A stretch of DNA of 64,000 nt from Polyangium spumosum (GCF_009649845.1 NZ_WJIE01000013.1:62001-126000); one strand, 5' to 3'. Shown: positions 36,923 to 45,764, counted from the first letter of the stretch. A program made the numbers and translations. The notes: a model not told the origin generated them from the sequence alone.

Positions 36923-39007
36923 TCATTGCCCGATGAGCGTCTTGCTCACGTCGTCCACGACCGCCTCGATCGCCTCGGCCGGCGCCTCGGGCGACGCGCC
37001 CTTCCCTTCGCCCGGCGAGCCGCCGCTGTTGATCCAGACCTTCGTGCCGCGGATCGTGACCCCGCTCGAGTCGATCCGGATGAACCCGCCCGGGCCCTTC
37101 AGCGTGAGATCCCGCGCCGCCTCGATGACGAGCGCCGACCCGGCCGCGACGTGGATCTCGGCCACGGCGGCGAGCGCGTGGTTCTGGCCGACGAGCTCGT
37201 GCCTGTCGCCCTCGACCACGAACGAGCGATTGCCCTCGACGGCCACGCTCTGCTTGCCCCAGACGCGCAGGTGATCGTCGCCCTCGACGCGCTCGCGTTT
37301 GTCCTGCTTGATGACGATGTCCTGGTCCTTGCCGACGTGGACCTTGAGATTGCCGAGCGTCTTCTCCTGCTCGTCGTTTTGCACGAGCTTCTGCCTGTCG
37401 TGGCCGATCGTGATCGTCTCGTCGTTCTTGACCAGCCTGCGCCGGTTCTTCGCCGCGTGCTCCCAGACGAGCTCCTTGTCTTTGAGATCCTCGAACATGA
37501 TCTCGTTGAAGCCCGCGCCGCCCTCGGAGCTATTCGTCTTCCACGCCGAGCGTGTCTTGTTCTCGGGCAGCTTGTACGGCACGGCCTGCTTTGCGTTGTA
37601 GACGCGGCCCACGACGATGGGCTGATCGGGATCACCTTCGAGGAAACCGACGAGGACCTCCTGCCCGACGCGCGGGATCACGATCATCCCGTACCCCGTG
37701 CCCGCCCAGCCCTGGCTGACGCGGATCCAGCAGGAGCTATCGTCGTCGCCCTGGCCGTCGCGATCCCAGGGGAATTGCACGCGCACGCGGCCAAATTCGT
37801 CGGTATGGATCTCCTGGCCGGAGGCGCCGACGACCCGCGCGCTCTGCACGCCCTCGACGCGTGGTTTCGGGTTTTTCTGCTGCGGCCGGTACGGCGCGTC
37901 GGTGAAGACGGCCTGCGCGGACATGTGCCACTCCTCGCCCGGCGTGCCCTCGACGGAGAAACGCGTGACGAGCAGGCGCGTCTCGTCGCCGAGCAGCGCG
38001 TGGGGGTGTTTGTCGATGCGCAGGACCTGGCCCGGCCAGAGGTCGATGGTATTCGTCTCGAAGGAGACGACCCGCCTGTCGCCGCGCGCGCCGCCGAGCA
38101 TCCGCGCTGCGCGATCCTTGCCGTGGGCCTCGGTGTACCGCGCGGTGCCCTTGTCGTCGGCCGCGGGCGTGCCGCCGCCTTTGCCGCCCTCGATGAGCGT
38201 GGCGCCGGGCTCGTAATGATATTGCTCGAGCCTGGCCTCGTTGCCTTCGGCCTTCTGGGCGTCGCCGAAGAGCGCGTAGCTCGGGTTGCGGAAATCGTAG
38301 TCGCGAAGCACGTGCGCGCCGGGGCGCACGGCCTGCGCGAGGCGGACCTTGGAGACGTACTCTTGTTCGGACTCGCGGTTCGGGTTGTCGACGTAAGGAA
38401 GCGCGGGGCCGGGGCGGAGGGGGTTCGCCTCGAGGCTGTCGCCGAGCGTGAGCTTCGAGCCCTTCGCGTCGTCGTCGGGGAAGGTGTACGAGATGCCGGC
38501 CTCTTCGAGCAGGCGGCTGACGAAGTGAAAGTCGCTCTCGCCGTACTGGACCTTGTACTCGAGCTTGGGATACCGGCCCCGATCGACGTTCCAGGCGCGC
38601 TCGATGCCCCACGCGTCGAGGACCCGATCGACGATGTCGGGGATCGCGAGGTGCTGAAAGATTTTGTAGTTGCGGTTCTGGGTGAGGAGCCAGAGCTCGG
38701 GGACGAGGGTGAGCGAATAGGTGGAGAGCTCCTTGCCTTGCCCGCCGGGCTGGACGGCATGGACCTGCTCGATCGCGTTGACGATCCCGGACCAGAGCCG
38801 CGCGCCGCCGAGGCGGGCGTGGAGCCAGCCGCTGACGACGCGCAAGCTGGCCGGCTTGCCGATGATCGCCTCGAGGTCGATGCCGGGGCTCTCGGACCGA
38901 GCCATCACCGACACGGTGAACAAGCTGGAGACGGCCTCCTGCACCGAGAAATGGCGCACGGACAAGGACGTCTCACCACACGCAAACGAAAGCTCGAGAA
39001 TCGGCAT
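36923..39007 (-). CDS. vgrG: T6SS spike protein VgrG (type A, module 1)
   Basis: 694 residues from ATG 39007 with AGGAGG upstream. It is near-identical in plan and close in sequence to the vgrG at 31702-33786, down to the final SKTLIGQ versus SKTLIAQ. gp27-like, OB-fold (EIHTDEFGRVRVQFPWDRDG) and needle parts are intact. It is first in the leftward-transcribed island; a weak promoter candidate lies just before it (TTGTCC and CTAGAC, 17 bp apart). Confidence 0.93.
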   Translation of the reverse strand: MPILELSFACGETSLSVRHFSVQEAVSSLFTVSVMARSESPGIDLEAIIGKPASLRVVSGWLHARLGGARLWSGIVNAIEQVHAVQPGGQGKELSTYSLTLVPELWLLTQNRNYKIFQHLAIPDIVDRVLDAWGIERAWNVDRGRYPKLEYKVQYGESDFHFVSRLLEEAGISYTFPDDDAKGSKLTLGDSLEANPLRPGPALPYVDNPNRESEQEYVSKVRLAQAVRPGAHVLRDYDFRNPSYALFGDAQKAEGNEARLEQYHYEPGATLIEGGKGGGTPAADDKGTARYTEAHGKDRAARMLGGARGDRRVVSFETNTIDLWPGQVLRIDKHPHALLGDETRLLVTRFSVEGTPGEEWHMSAQAVFTDAPYRPQQKNPKPRVEGVQSARVVGASGQEIHTDEFGRVRVQFPWDRDGQGDDDSSCWIRVSQGWAGTGYGMIVIPRVGQEVLVGFLEGDPDQPIVVGRVYNAKQAVPYKLPENKTRSAWKTNSSEGGAGFNEIMFEDLKDKELVWEHAAKNRRRLVKNDETITIGHDRQKLVQNDEQEKTLGNLKVHVGKDQDIVIKQDKRERVEGDDHLRVWGKQSVAVEGNRSFVVEGDRHELVGQNHALAAVAEIHVAAGSALVIEAARDLTLKGPGGFIRIDSSGVTIRGTKVWINSGGSPGEGKGASPEAPAEAIEAVVDDVSKTLIGQ

Positions 39008-39091
39008 GAAAGCCGCCTCCTGGGGGGAGGCCGAGTCTAGAGCGTGGGTTTGCGGGAGGACAAGGGGAAACTGGGAGGGAAGGGGGAAGAA

Positions 39092-39119
39092 CCACGCTCT
39101 CCGCGGGGGGAGAGCGTGG
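39092..39119 (-). terminator. Terminator hairpin between the hypothetical gene and the VgrG island
   Basis: CCACGCTCTCC (39092-39102) and GGAGAGCGTGG (39109-39119) form a perfect 11-bp stem with a 6-nt loop, 23 bp past the stop of the minus-strand gene at 39143. TTCTTCCC follows on the minus strand. It separates that gene from the VgrG island. Confidence 0.6.
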
Positions 39120-39142
39120 GCGAGGGTGTGCGCGGGGCGGGG

Positions 39143-39643
39143 TCAGGGCTGGGAGGGGGTTTCGGCGGCTTCGGCCTGCGCGGCATTTTTCGCCCGCGTC
39201 TTGACGGCTTTCAGGGCGATGGCCGAGCGGTACTTGCGCGTCCGCTCGTACTTCGCGAGCAGGTTCTTGTCGCCCATCGTCCTGGCGCGGCGGTCGACCG
39301 AATCGGCGAAGGCGTGCGCCAGCCGCTGCCGCTTGTCGTCTTCGAGGGCGCGGGTCTCTTCCATCCTCTCGACGAGCTTCTTGATGGCGGGCAGGTGCGC
39401 GTCGATCATGGCGACGCGGGTGTTGGACTCCTGAAAGGCGTCGAAATCGGCCTTCGTGATCCCGGCCTTGTCGCCGAGGGCGGCCTGATTCGTGTGGATC
39501 TCGGAGACGACGTCGAAGAAGCCTTCTTGCTCCGAGCGCATGCCCCGGCGGGCACCTTCCGGCAGGTCGACGAGGAAGGGCGCGAGCGCGGTGCAATCAT
39601 GAACGAGGACGTCGAGCGCGATGGGCTCCAGATTGTTCGGCAT
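39143..39643 (-). CDS. Hypothetical helical protein
   Basis: 166 residues from ATG 39643, with a strong GGGAGGAG ribosome site 8 nt upstream. It is predicted helical throughout, with no signal peptide, membrane helix or Cys. The middle (ERMEETRALEDDKRQRLAHAFADSVDRRARTMG) looks like a four-helix-bundle protein; the C-terminus is basic then Ala-rich. I do not recognise the family. The open frame extends into the CACGTG repeat array, but the ribosome site places the start after it. It has its own terminator, so it is a single-gene unit. Confidence 0.65.
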   Translation of the reverse strand: MPNNLEPIALDVLVHDCTALAPFLVDLPEGARRGMRSEQEGFFDVVSEIHTNQAALGDKAGITKADFDAFQESNTRVAMIDAHLPAIKKLVERMEETRALEDDKRQRLAHAFADSVDRRARTMGDKNLLAKYERTRKYRSAIALKAVKTRAKNAAQAEAAETPSQP

Positions 39644-39780
39644 GGTGGTCTCCTCCCCAAAAGGGGGGCATGGGTGCAATGCGATCTCCACGCGCAACGG
39701 CGCGAGGTGGATGGGCATGATGGGCATGGTGGATTTGTTTGCAAGGGTCGGAATCTTGCTCGCGGACGAGGTCGATCGAT

Positions 39781-40117
39781 CACGTGGGCGAGGTCGAGGA
39801 CCACGTGGGCGAGGTCGGGGACCACGTGGGCGAGGTCGGTGATCACGTGGGCGAGGTCGATCCATCACGTGGGCGAGATCGGTGATCACGCGGGCGAGGT
39901 CGGCGACCACGTGGACGAGATCGACGACCACGTGGACGAGGTCGATCCATCACGTGGGCGAGGTCGGCGACCACGTGGGCGAGGTCGATCCATCACGTGG
40001 ACGAGGTCGGTGACCACGTGGACGAGGTCGATCGATCACGTGGGCAAGGTCGGTGACCACGTGGACGAGGTCGGCGACCACGTGGACGAGGTCGGCGACC
40101 ACGTGGGCGAGGTCGGA
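39781..40117. repeat. Array of 16 tandem 21-22 bp CACGTG repeats
   Basis: The unit is CACGTGGGCGAGGTCGGNGAC or a near variant. Units start at 39781, 39802, 39823, 39844, 39866, 39887, 39908, 39929, 39951, 39972, 39994, 40015, 40037, 40058, 40079 and 40100, plus a degenerate part-unit before 39781. Fifteen of the 16 keep the palindrome CACGTG (39887 has CACGCG). The steps are 21 bp, or 22 bp after units ending GATCCAT or GATCGAT, so no reading frame runs through the array. It fills most of the divergent region between genes starting at 39643 (minus) and 40205 (plus). Confidence 0.9.
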
Positions 40118-40168
40118 TGGTTTGCGTCTCGTCCAGGTGGGCCAAGGCAAGGTTCCGCGCCAGTGGTG

Positions 40169-40196
40169 TTGACGCCCACGCCGTTGCACCTGTAAT
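40169..40196 (+). promoter_or_regulatory. Sigma70-type promoter of the neprosin-like gene
   Basis: TTGACG (40169-40174) and TGTAAT (40191-40196) are 16 bp apart. Transcription would begin at about 40203-40205, at or next to the ATG (40205), so the mRNA would be leaderless or nearly so. The CACGTG array ends about 50 bp upstream. Confidence 0.5.
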
Positions 40197-40204
40197 CTCC
40201 GAAG

Positions 40205-41569
40205 ATGGTCTTGAAGGGGGTCTCGATTGTCTTGATCGCGCACATCCTCAGCGGTTGCGTGATTCGCTTCGGTCCTCTGGACGAGGACGGGGACGGGACG
40301 AGCGTGAACGACGAGCGCCCCACGCTGCCGACGCCGAAGCCACCCGGCGGCGGCACGCCTGCGCCGAGCGAGGAGGAGCCAGTGCTCGACGACGCCGCGC
40401 AGGCGCGACAGGCCGAGGTGGACGAGTACATTCGAGACACGATTTACGATGGCGCCACGATCGTCGATTCGTTCATGCTCCCATCGGGGGATGTGGTCGA
40501 CTTTCTCGATCGGAATACGCTCCCGGCCGTTCCGTACGAGCCTCCGGTGCTGCCATTCTCCCAGGCGGACCTGACCCTGCCGCCTGGCGTCGAGCTCGGC
40601 AAGAGTGAGCTCGAGCAGATCCCTCAGCTTTTGGCTCTCGCAGAGACGGCCACACCCATGCACAGGCCGACGTTCTGGCCCTATGTCCTGGGCGAGACGG
40701 ACGCGACGTCGCTCCAGGACTACCTCGACCGTCATCAGCTCGGCGGGGAGCCCGGGGGCAGCGAGCATCTCCATGCCGGCATCTCCGTCGACGTGCCGAA
40801 TCGCGGCGTAGGCGGTTTCGTGAACCAGTTTCGTCCGGAGGTGCAGCCGGGCAGCTTCAGCCTCATCGAGTTCGCCGTCGGCTGCCCGGCCAAAGGCATA
40901 CCGCAGGAAATGGTCGGCGTGGCCATCTCCATCGACAAGGTGAACGGTTTTGGCAAGAACAATACGACGCTCACGGACAACCACGCGCGGCTGCACGTCG
41001 AATATGCCATAACGAACCCGAGCACCGGGAAACTCGAGTACACGTGGGACCACAAGGATGGAAAGTTCAAACCGAACAAGTTGCCCCATCTTCATTATCC
41101 CGGGGAAAAAGTGGATGTCTCGGAGATCGGCGGGAAGCAGGTCGAGCATCTCCTCGCTATCTACCAGGATTTGATGGGCAACTGGTGGATCGCATACCAG
41201 GGGCACATCCTGGGGCATTATCCGGCGGATTTGTTCAAATCGCTCAACAGCCAGGCGTGCCGAGCGGACTGGTACGGCGAAGTCGCCCGGTTCAAGCCGA
41301 AGGCGCCCACGCCCTGGCCCGCGACCGAGATGGGCAGCGGGAAGTTTCCGAACATCAACGACCTTTCCAACACGGCCTACGTGCGCAATCCCGCATTCGT
41401 CGAATCGTTCGGGCTCGTCGCCCCTGCGTACAGCATGGTGCTCGACTCGCTGACGGAACAGGCGTCGTGCTACAACCACTCGGAACCCCAGGACGGTACC
41501 TTGCTGGGAGATCGCCTCCTCTATCTCGGAGGCCAAGGCGGCAAGGCCCAAGGGTGCGTATGGCCATGA
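40205..41569 (+). CDS. Neprosin-family (DUF239) lipoprotein, putative glutamic peptidase
   Basis: 454 residues with signal ending LSGC, so a lipoprotein. After a Pro-rich spacer the neprosin domain spans about 140-425: HLHAGISVDVPN, QDLMGNWWIAYQGHILGHYPADLF, WYGEVARFKP with Glu359 at the position of a conserved neprosin Glu, and TEMGSGKFPN followed by TAYVRNPAF. Neprosins, best known from plants, cleave after proline using two glutamates; the second Glu cannot be placed with certainty here. The downstream Cys-rich lipoprotein is coupled by an ATGA overlap and may be its partner. Confidence 0.8.
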   Translation: MVLKGVSIVLIAHILSGCVIRFGPLDEDGDGTSVNDERPTLPTPKPPGGGTPAPSEEEPVLDDAAQARQAEVDEYIRDTIYDGATIVDSFMLPSGDVVDFLDRNTLPAVPYEPPVLPFSQADLTLPPGVELGKSELEQIPQLLALAETATPMHRPTFWPYVLGETDATSLQDYLDRHQLGGEPGGSEHLHAGISVDVPNRGVGGFVNQFRPEVQPGSFSLIEFAVGCPAKGIPQEMVGVAISIDKVNGFGKNNTTLTDNHARLHVEYAITNPSTGKLEYTWDHKDGKFKPNKLPHLHYPGEKVDVSEIGGKQVEHLLAIYQDLMGNWWIAYQGHILGHYPADLFKSLNSQACRADWYGEVARFKPKAPTPWPATEMGSGKFPNINDLSNTAYVRNPAFVESFGLVAPAYSMVLDSLTEQASCYNHSEPQDGTLLGDRLLYLGGQGGKAQGCVWP

Positions 41570-42234
41570 AGACGATGTTCCTCGCGCGCATGGTCGGGCG
41601 CAGCCTTCTTCTTTGCATGCTCGCCTGCTCGTCGGTCGAGGAACGGCCTTCGGGGGGGCGCGTCGAGCATCCGGCGCAGCCCACACCCTCTGCAATCAGC
41701 TCGGTAGCGGCCCTCCCGCCGCCCGACGTCTTCACCCCGCTCGATCATGCAATCGCCAACGATGGTCGTCCCTACGACGGGAACAACCCCCCCCTTTTCC
41801 CCCGCGCTTGGTCCCGGAACGTGCCGCAGCGTGATTGCACGAAGGATGACGAGTGCGGCGACGGGTTCTGCGACCGCGGGCGGTGCGCCGCCATCTGGAC
41901 CTACTATGAGCGGTACGGGCAGCGATGCATCGACGGGAAGACGGCGCCCGGCGCGAATCCCAGGAGGGTCCAGTGTAATGGCGTGTGCCTGGATGGACGT
42001 TGCCGGTCCTGCCTCTCCGACGAGGAGTGCGTGAAGGAGCTCGGCTCTCCGAAGGCCCAATGCAGACCCCCGACAGGCATCGACAGTCGAAGCCGATCGT
42101 GCGTTCGACCTGGTACGGCCCTGACCACGAACCGTACCTTCCTAGTACCGAACAATCCCCCTTCTGACGCACCGAGCGGCGGCGCGTCGAGCACCCCGTC
42201 GAGCACTCCATCGAGCGCGCCTCCCTCACCGTAA
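41566..42234 (+). CDS. Cys-rich lipoprotein coupled to the neprosin-like gene
   Basis: 222 residues from ATG 41566, which overlaps the upstream stop as ATGA; an ATG at 41560 is possible. The signal ends MLAC. The centre (about 90-180) holds many Cys in short loops (CTKDDECGDGFCDRGRC, CNGVCLDGRCRSCLSDEEC), similar to the Cys-rich knots of other myxobacterial surface lipoproteins, and the C-terminus is Ser/Pro-rich. Probably envelope-anchored and disulphide-stabilised. Function unknown; the coupling suggests it works with the neprosin-like protein. Confidence 0.7.
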   Translation: MKTMFLARMVGRSLLLCMLACSSVEERPSGGRVEHPAQPTPSAISSVAALPPPDVFTPLDHAIANDGRPYDGNNPPLFPRAWSRNVPQRDCTKDDECGDGFCDRGRCAAIWTYYERYGQRCIDGKTAPGANPRRVQCNGVCLDGRCRSCLSDEECVKELGSPKAQCRPPTGIDSRSRSCVRPGTALTTNRTFLVPNNPPSDAPSGGASSTPSSTPSSAPPSP

Positions 42235-42402
42235 AAAGACCGGGGTCGGCCGGGAGGACGCAGAGGAACCGGACTTCTTCGCGAGCCGGAGGTCATCCCG
42301 ACGAACGACGGCGATCGGGTCCTTGATGAAGCGGGCGTTCGTGTTCGGAATACGGCCCGCGGGGAGTGGGTGGCGGCGGGAAGGATCGGAGAGGGGCCGG
42401 CC

Positions 42403-42585
42403 CTATCGCCCGTTCGTCGCCGCGAGCCAGAGAGCGAGGGCCTCCGGGGAAAGGTCGAGGGCCATGTCGGCGACGCGATCGGCGCCGTCCCTTTGAAGCC
42501 GCTCCGCCAGGGAACCGCGCTCCTCCACGGCCGCAGGCTCGACCGCCTCCCCTTGAATCCGCTCCCCTCCCGTGTGTACCCTCAC
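42403..42585 (-). CDS. Possible small protein
   Basis: 60 residues from GTG 42585 in the otherwise gene-free stretch 42235-42592. The C-terminal half (SLAERLQRDGADRVADMAL and onwards to ALALWLAATNGR) reads like a folded helical protein rather than a shadow. No clear ribosome site is visible. It runs head-to-head with the outer-membrane protein gene. No family recognised. Nothing else was seen in 42235-42402. Confidence 0.3.
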   Translation of the reverse strand: MRVHTGGERIQGEAVEPAAVEERGSLAERLQRDGADRVADMALDLSPEALALWLAATNGR

Positions 42586-42592
42586 GCCCCGT

Positions 42593-43672
42593 ATGCGCGC
42601 CTCCTGCCTTTCCCCCGCCCTCCTCGCGTTCCCCCTCCTCCTCGTCGCCCCCGCCCACGCGCAGCCTGAACCGGAGCCGGCGCCCGCGGAGGCCCCACCC
42701 ATACCCGCAGAGCCGCTCCGGTGGGCAGGCACCACCCTCTCCTGGGACCATTCTCTCACCGCTTCCACGCTCGGAATCGGTCGGGATCCCATCCGTGCAT
42801 CCGAGGAGTCCTACGTCATGGGCGCCTCCCTGAACCCGGGGTTCTTCTTGTTGCGACGCCCTCGGCACTTGCTTCGCGCGTCCACTTCGATCGCGCTCGT
42901 CGCGCCCGTCTGGGACAACGATACGTATGGCGGCGAGGACGTGAGCCTCGCCGATATCCCCATCCTGCTCACGTACACGGCCCTGCCCTTCATCGTGGGC
43001 CGCGGCGCGGCGCCGGGCGGGCTCGCGGGGATGCGGGATCCCACGCTCGCCGGGGCAGGGGATCATCGGACGTGGTTGTCGTTGACGTCGGGGGCGTCGC
43101 TCCCGGCCTCCCGATGGAGCCGATCTCGAGGCCTCGACGCCTCGACGCACCTCGGCGCCGCCGCCCGGCAACAGATCAAGCTCCTGGGCGACGATGCGGC
43201 GGGGCTCAACTGGGTTTTGATTTCTCTTTCATTCGATTGGCAGCACGATTTCTACGGAGCTTCCCCCGTCGTCCCTGCGGGCGTGGACTCGTTCGGCGAG
43301 GCGGCCTCGATCCTGTTTCCCCTCTATCGATCGCTGCAACTGGCGGTCGCGTATCGACTCTCCCAGCGCCTCCTCCCACCCCCGCCGTCGAGCCCGTGTG
43401 TCGTCGTGGTGGCGGGTTGCGTCACCCCGGAACGGGTCGATTCGCCCACGAGTACGGCCATGGGCCACGGGGTTCGCCTGGAGCTTTCGTACCTCTTCGT
43501 GCCGGAGCTGGGCGCCTCTCTCGCCTATGCCAACGAGCAGCGTCGTATCGGCCTGGATGGCAAGACGAGTCATCCCTTCGTGGGCCTCGAGGCAATCGTG
43601 CAAGCGTCCGTCGAGCTCTCGATCGACCGCCTCTACCAGCGCATCCAGGGGCCACCCAGCGAGGGACGTTAA
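42593..43672 (+). CDS. Probable outer-membrane beta-barrel protein
   Basis: 359 residues from ATG 42593; a GTG 21 nt earlier would precede the signal peptide (MRASCLSPALLAFPLLLVAPAHA). The mature part has an alternating hydrophobic pattern and many aromatic strand ends typical of a barrel (VRLELSYLFVPELGASLAYA, LSFDWQHDFYGASPVV). No named porin family recognised. Its TAA stop overlaps the convergent uvrC stop. Confidence 0.6.
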   Translation: MRASCLSPALLAFPLLLVAPAHAQPEPEPAPAEAPPIPAEPLRWAGTTLSWDHSLTASTLGIGRDPIRASEESYVMGASLNPGFFLLRRPRHLLRASTSIALVAPVWDNDTYGGEDVSLADIPILLTYTALPFIVGRGAAPGGLAGMRDPTLAGAGDHRTWLSLTSGASLPASRWSRSRGLDASTHLGAAARQQIKLLGDDAAGLNWVLISLSFDWQHDFYGASPVVPAGVDSFGEAASILFPLYRSLQLAVAYRLSQRLLPPPPSSPCVVVVAGCVTPERVDSPTSTAMGHGVRLELSYLFVPELGASLAYANEQRRIGLDGKTSHPFVGLEAIVQASVELSIDRLYQRIQGPPSEGR

Positions 43673-45705
43673 GCTTCGTCCTTGCGCTCTTCCGGAGGAG
43701 GCGCGTTTCCTTCCGCCCCCGCCTCCACCCCCGGCCCCGCAATCACCTTCCGGATCGCCGTCAAATGCCGCTTCGTCACCCCCGTGACCGCCAGGATCTG
43801 CGCGTCCGTCGCCGCCCGCAGCGCCGCCATCGAGCCTAGCTCCCGCAAGAGCGCCTTCCGCACCGCGTCCCCGAGCCCCGGGATGTCCTCGATCTCCGAC
43901 CGCAGCCGCCGCGCTTTGCCGAGCTTTTCGCGGATGTGGTTCGCGAATCGGTGCGCCTCGTCGCGGGCGCGCGCCAGGAAAAACAAGGACGAGCTCCCGG
44001 GACGCAGCAAGATGCCATTCTTTTGCCCGGGCAAATACACGCGGTCGACCATCTTCTCGCCGATCACGCTCTCCCGCTCCTTCGCCAGGCCCACGATCGG
44101 CAAATCGTGCAAGCCGAGGTCCCGCGCCGCCGAGAGCGCCACGCCAAGCTGGCCACGGCCGCCGTCCACCACGAAGAGGTCCGGCAAATCCCAGTCGGTC
44201 TCGGCTTTTTTGCCCGACGACGGCGGCGCCTCCGCCTCCACTCCCGCCTCCGCTTCCTCCTCCGCGATGACCTCGGCCTCCTTGGCCTCCTTCGCCGTCT
44301 TGCCGCGCCGGAAGCGGCGGGCGAGGACCTCGTACATCGCGAGGTAATCGTCACCCTCGGTCTTCGTGCGCACCCGGAAGCTGCGGTAATGCTTGCGGTC
44401 GGGCTGGCCGTCCTTCAATGCGACGATCGAGCCCACCGTGTCGCCGCCGCCGAGGTGCGAGATGTCGCAACACTCGATGTGGTGCGGGAGCGAGGGCAAA
44501 CGCAGTCGCTCGCGCAGGTCGTCGAGCCGCGCTTCGATGTCGTCCGAGGCGCGTTGTTTCTCCTTGAAGGCGTGCTCGGCATTCTCGCGCGCCATCGCGA
44601 GCAGCTCGACGCGAGGGCCCCGCTGCGGCACGACGAGCGCGACCTTGCGCCCACGCCGATCGCCGAGCCACTCGCTCACACCCTCGGCGCCGTCCGGCAG
44701 GACCGGCAGGAGGATCTCGTCCGGGATGACGTCGACCGGGACCTCGGCCTCGTCGCCGTAATATTGCGCGAGGAAATTGCCGAGGATCTCCTCGTCCGGC
44801 AGCTCGACGCCACGCAAGGAGAACGAGACGGTGTCGGCGACGCGGCCGCTGCGCACCTTGATGAGCTCGACCTCGGCGATCGAGCCCTCACGGTAAAGGC
44901 CAACGACGTCCTGATCGACGTCCTTCACGGAGACGACACGTTGCGATTCCCGCGCGCTCTCCACGGCCTTGAGCTGGTCGCGGTAGATCGCCGCGCGCTC
45001 GAACTCCATGGACCGCGCGGCCTCCTTCATGCGGCGCTCGAGCTCGCCCGTGAGCTCGTCGTGACGGCCCTCGAGGAAAAGCGAGACGGAGCGGACCTGC
45101 TCGGCGTACTCGTCGCGATCGATCTCGTAAACACAAGGCGCCGGGCAACGCTTGATCTGGAACTGCAAGCACGGCCGGCGGCGCGAGGCCATGTCGAGGT
45201 CGGTGCAGGTGCGGAGCTTCCAGTGTTTGTTGACGAGGTGCAGCGTGCGGCGCGCGCTCGTCGCCGAGTGGAAGGGGCCGAAGTAACGCGCGCCGTCGGG
45301 CGAGGGGCGGCGCACGGTCTCGAGGCGTGGCCACGCGCTCTTCGTGTCGATACGAAGGCAGAGGAAGTCCTTGTCGTCCCGGAGCTTCACGTTGAAGCGC
45401 GGCTTGTGCTTCTTGATGAGCTCGTTCTCGAGGACGGCCGCTTCCTTCTCCGTCGACGTGACGACCGTCTCGAGGTCGCGCACGATCTTGCGCAGGATCG
45501 GGATGAAGTACCGCGAATCGCTGCCGCCCTCCTGGAAGTAGCTGCGCACGCGCGAGCGAAGGCTCTTCGCCTTGCCCACGTAAATCGCCGCGCCAGTCTT
45601 GTCGTAGAAGAGGTAGCAGCCGGGCTTTACCGGGAGCGTGTCGAGCTTCGCGAGGACCGGATCGGTCTCGGTCTCGGGCTCGGGAGCTCGGGCGTCGTCG
45701 GACAC
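43669..45705 (-). CDS. uvrC: Excinuclease ABC subunit C
   Basis: 678 residues from GTG 45705 with GAAGGA before it. It makes both incisions in nucleotide excision repair with UvrAB. The N-terminal GIY-YIG nuclease shows PGCYLFYDKTGAAIYVGKAKSLRSRVRSYF; Cys residues in CLQFQIKRCPAPC are typical; a UvrB-interacting UVR motif is near 210-240; the RNase H-like C-terminal nuclease has ECCDISHLGG and FVVDGGRGQL; a helix-hairpin-helix ends the protein (IEDIPGLGDAVRKALL). An acidic Ala/Glu-rich insert (about 470-505) and a Pro/Glu tail are extra to most homologues. Confidence 0.97.
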   Translation of the reverse strand: MSDDARAPEPETETDPVLAKLDTLPVKPGCYLFYDKTGAAIYVGKAKSLRSRVRSYFQEGGSDSRYFIPILRKIVRDLETVVTSTEKEAAVLENELIKKHKPRFNVKLRDDKDFLCLRIDTKSAWPRLETVRRPSPDGARYFGPFHSATSARRTLHLVNKHWKLRTCTDLDMASRRRPCLQFQIKRCPAPCVYEIDRDEYAEQVRSVSLFLEGRHDELTGELERRMKEAARSMEFERAAIYRDQLKAVESARESQRVVSVKDVDQDVVGLYREGSIAEVELIKVRSGRVADTVSFSLRGVELPDEEILGNFLAQYYGDEAEVPVDVIPDEILLPVLPDGAEGVSEWLGDRRGRKVALVVPQRGPRVELLAMARENAEHAFKEKQRASDDIEARLDDLRERLRLPSLPHHIECCDISHLGGGDTVGSIVALKDGQPDRKHYRSFRVRTKTEGDDYLAMYEVLARRFRRGKTAKEAKEAEVIAEEEAEAGVEAEAPPSSGKKAETDWDLPDLFVVDGGRGQLGVALSAARDLGLHDLPIVGLAKERESVIGEKMVDRVYLPGQKNGILLRPGSSSLFFLARARDEAHRFANHIREKLGKARRLRSEIEDIPGLGDAVRKALLRELGSMAALRAATDAQILAVTGVTKRHLTAIRKVIAGPGVEAGAEGNAPPPEERKDEA

Positions 45706-45764
45706 ATCCTTCGTCTAGCGCCGGATCGCCGCCCCTAGCAAGCTCTGGCTTGACGCCACGCCGA

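Noticed and set aside
33919-39007. Toxin domain fused to the C-terminus of a VgrG
   Set aside because: The tails after the needle are short, acidic or Gly/Ser-rich with no catalytic motif.
39781-40117. CRISPR array
   Set aside because: Repeats touch each other with no unique spacers of 25-40 bp, and no cas genes are present. It is a tandem repeat.
39950-41695. Minus-strand coding sequence with repetitive H-V-A-D-L peptide
   Set aside because: The repeat changes frame at each 22-bp step and the rest is antisense to the neprosin-like gene, so no single protein is conserved through it.
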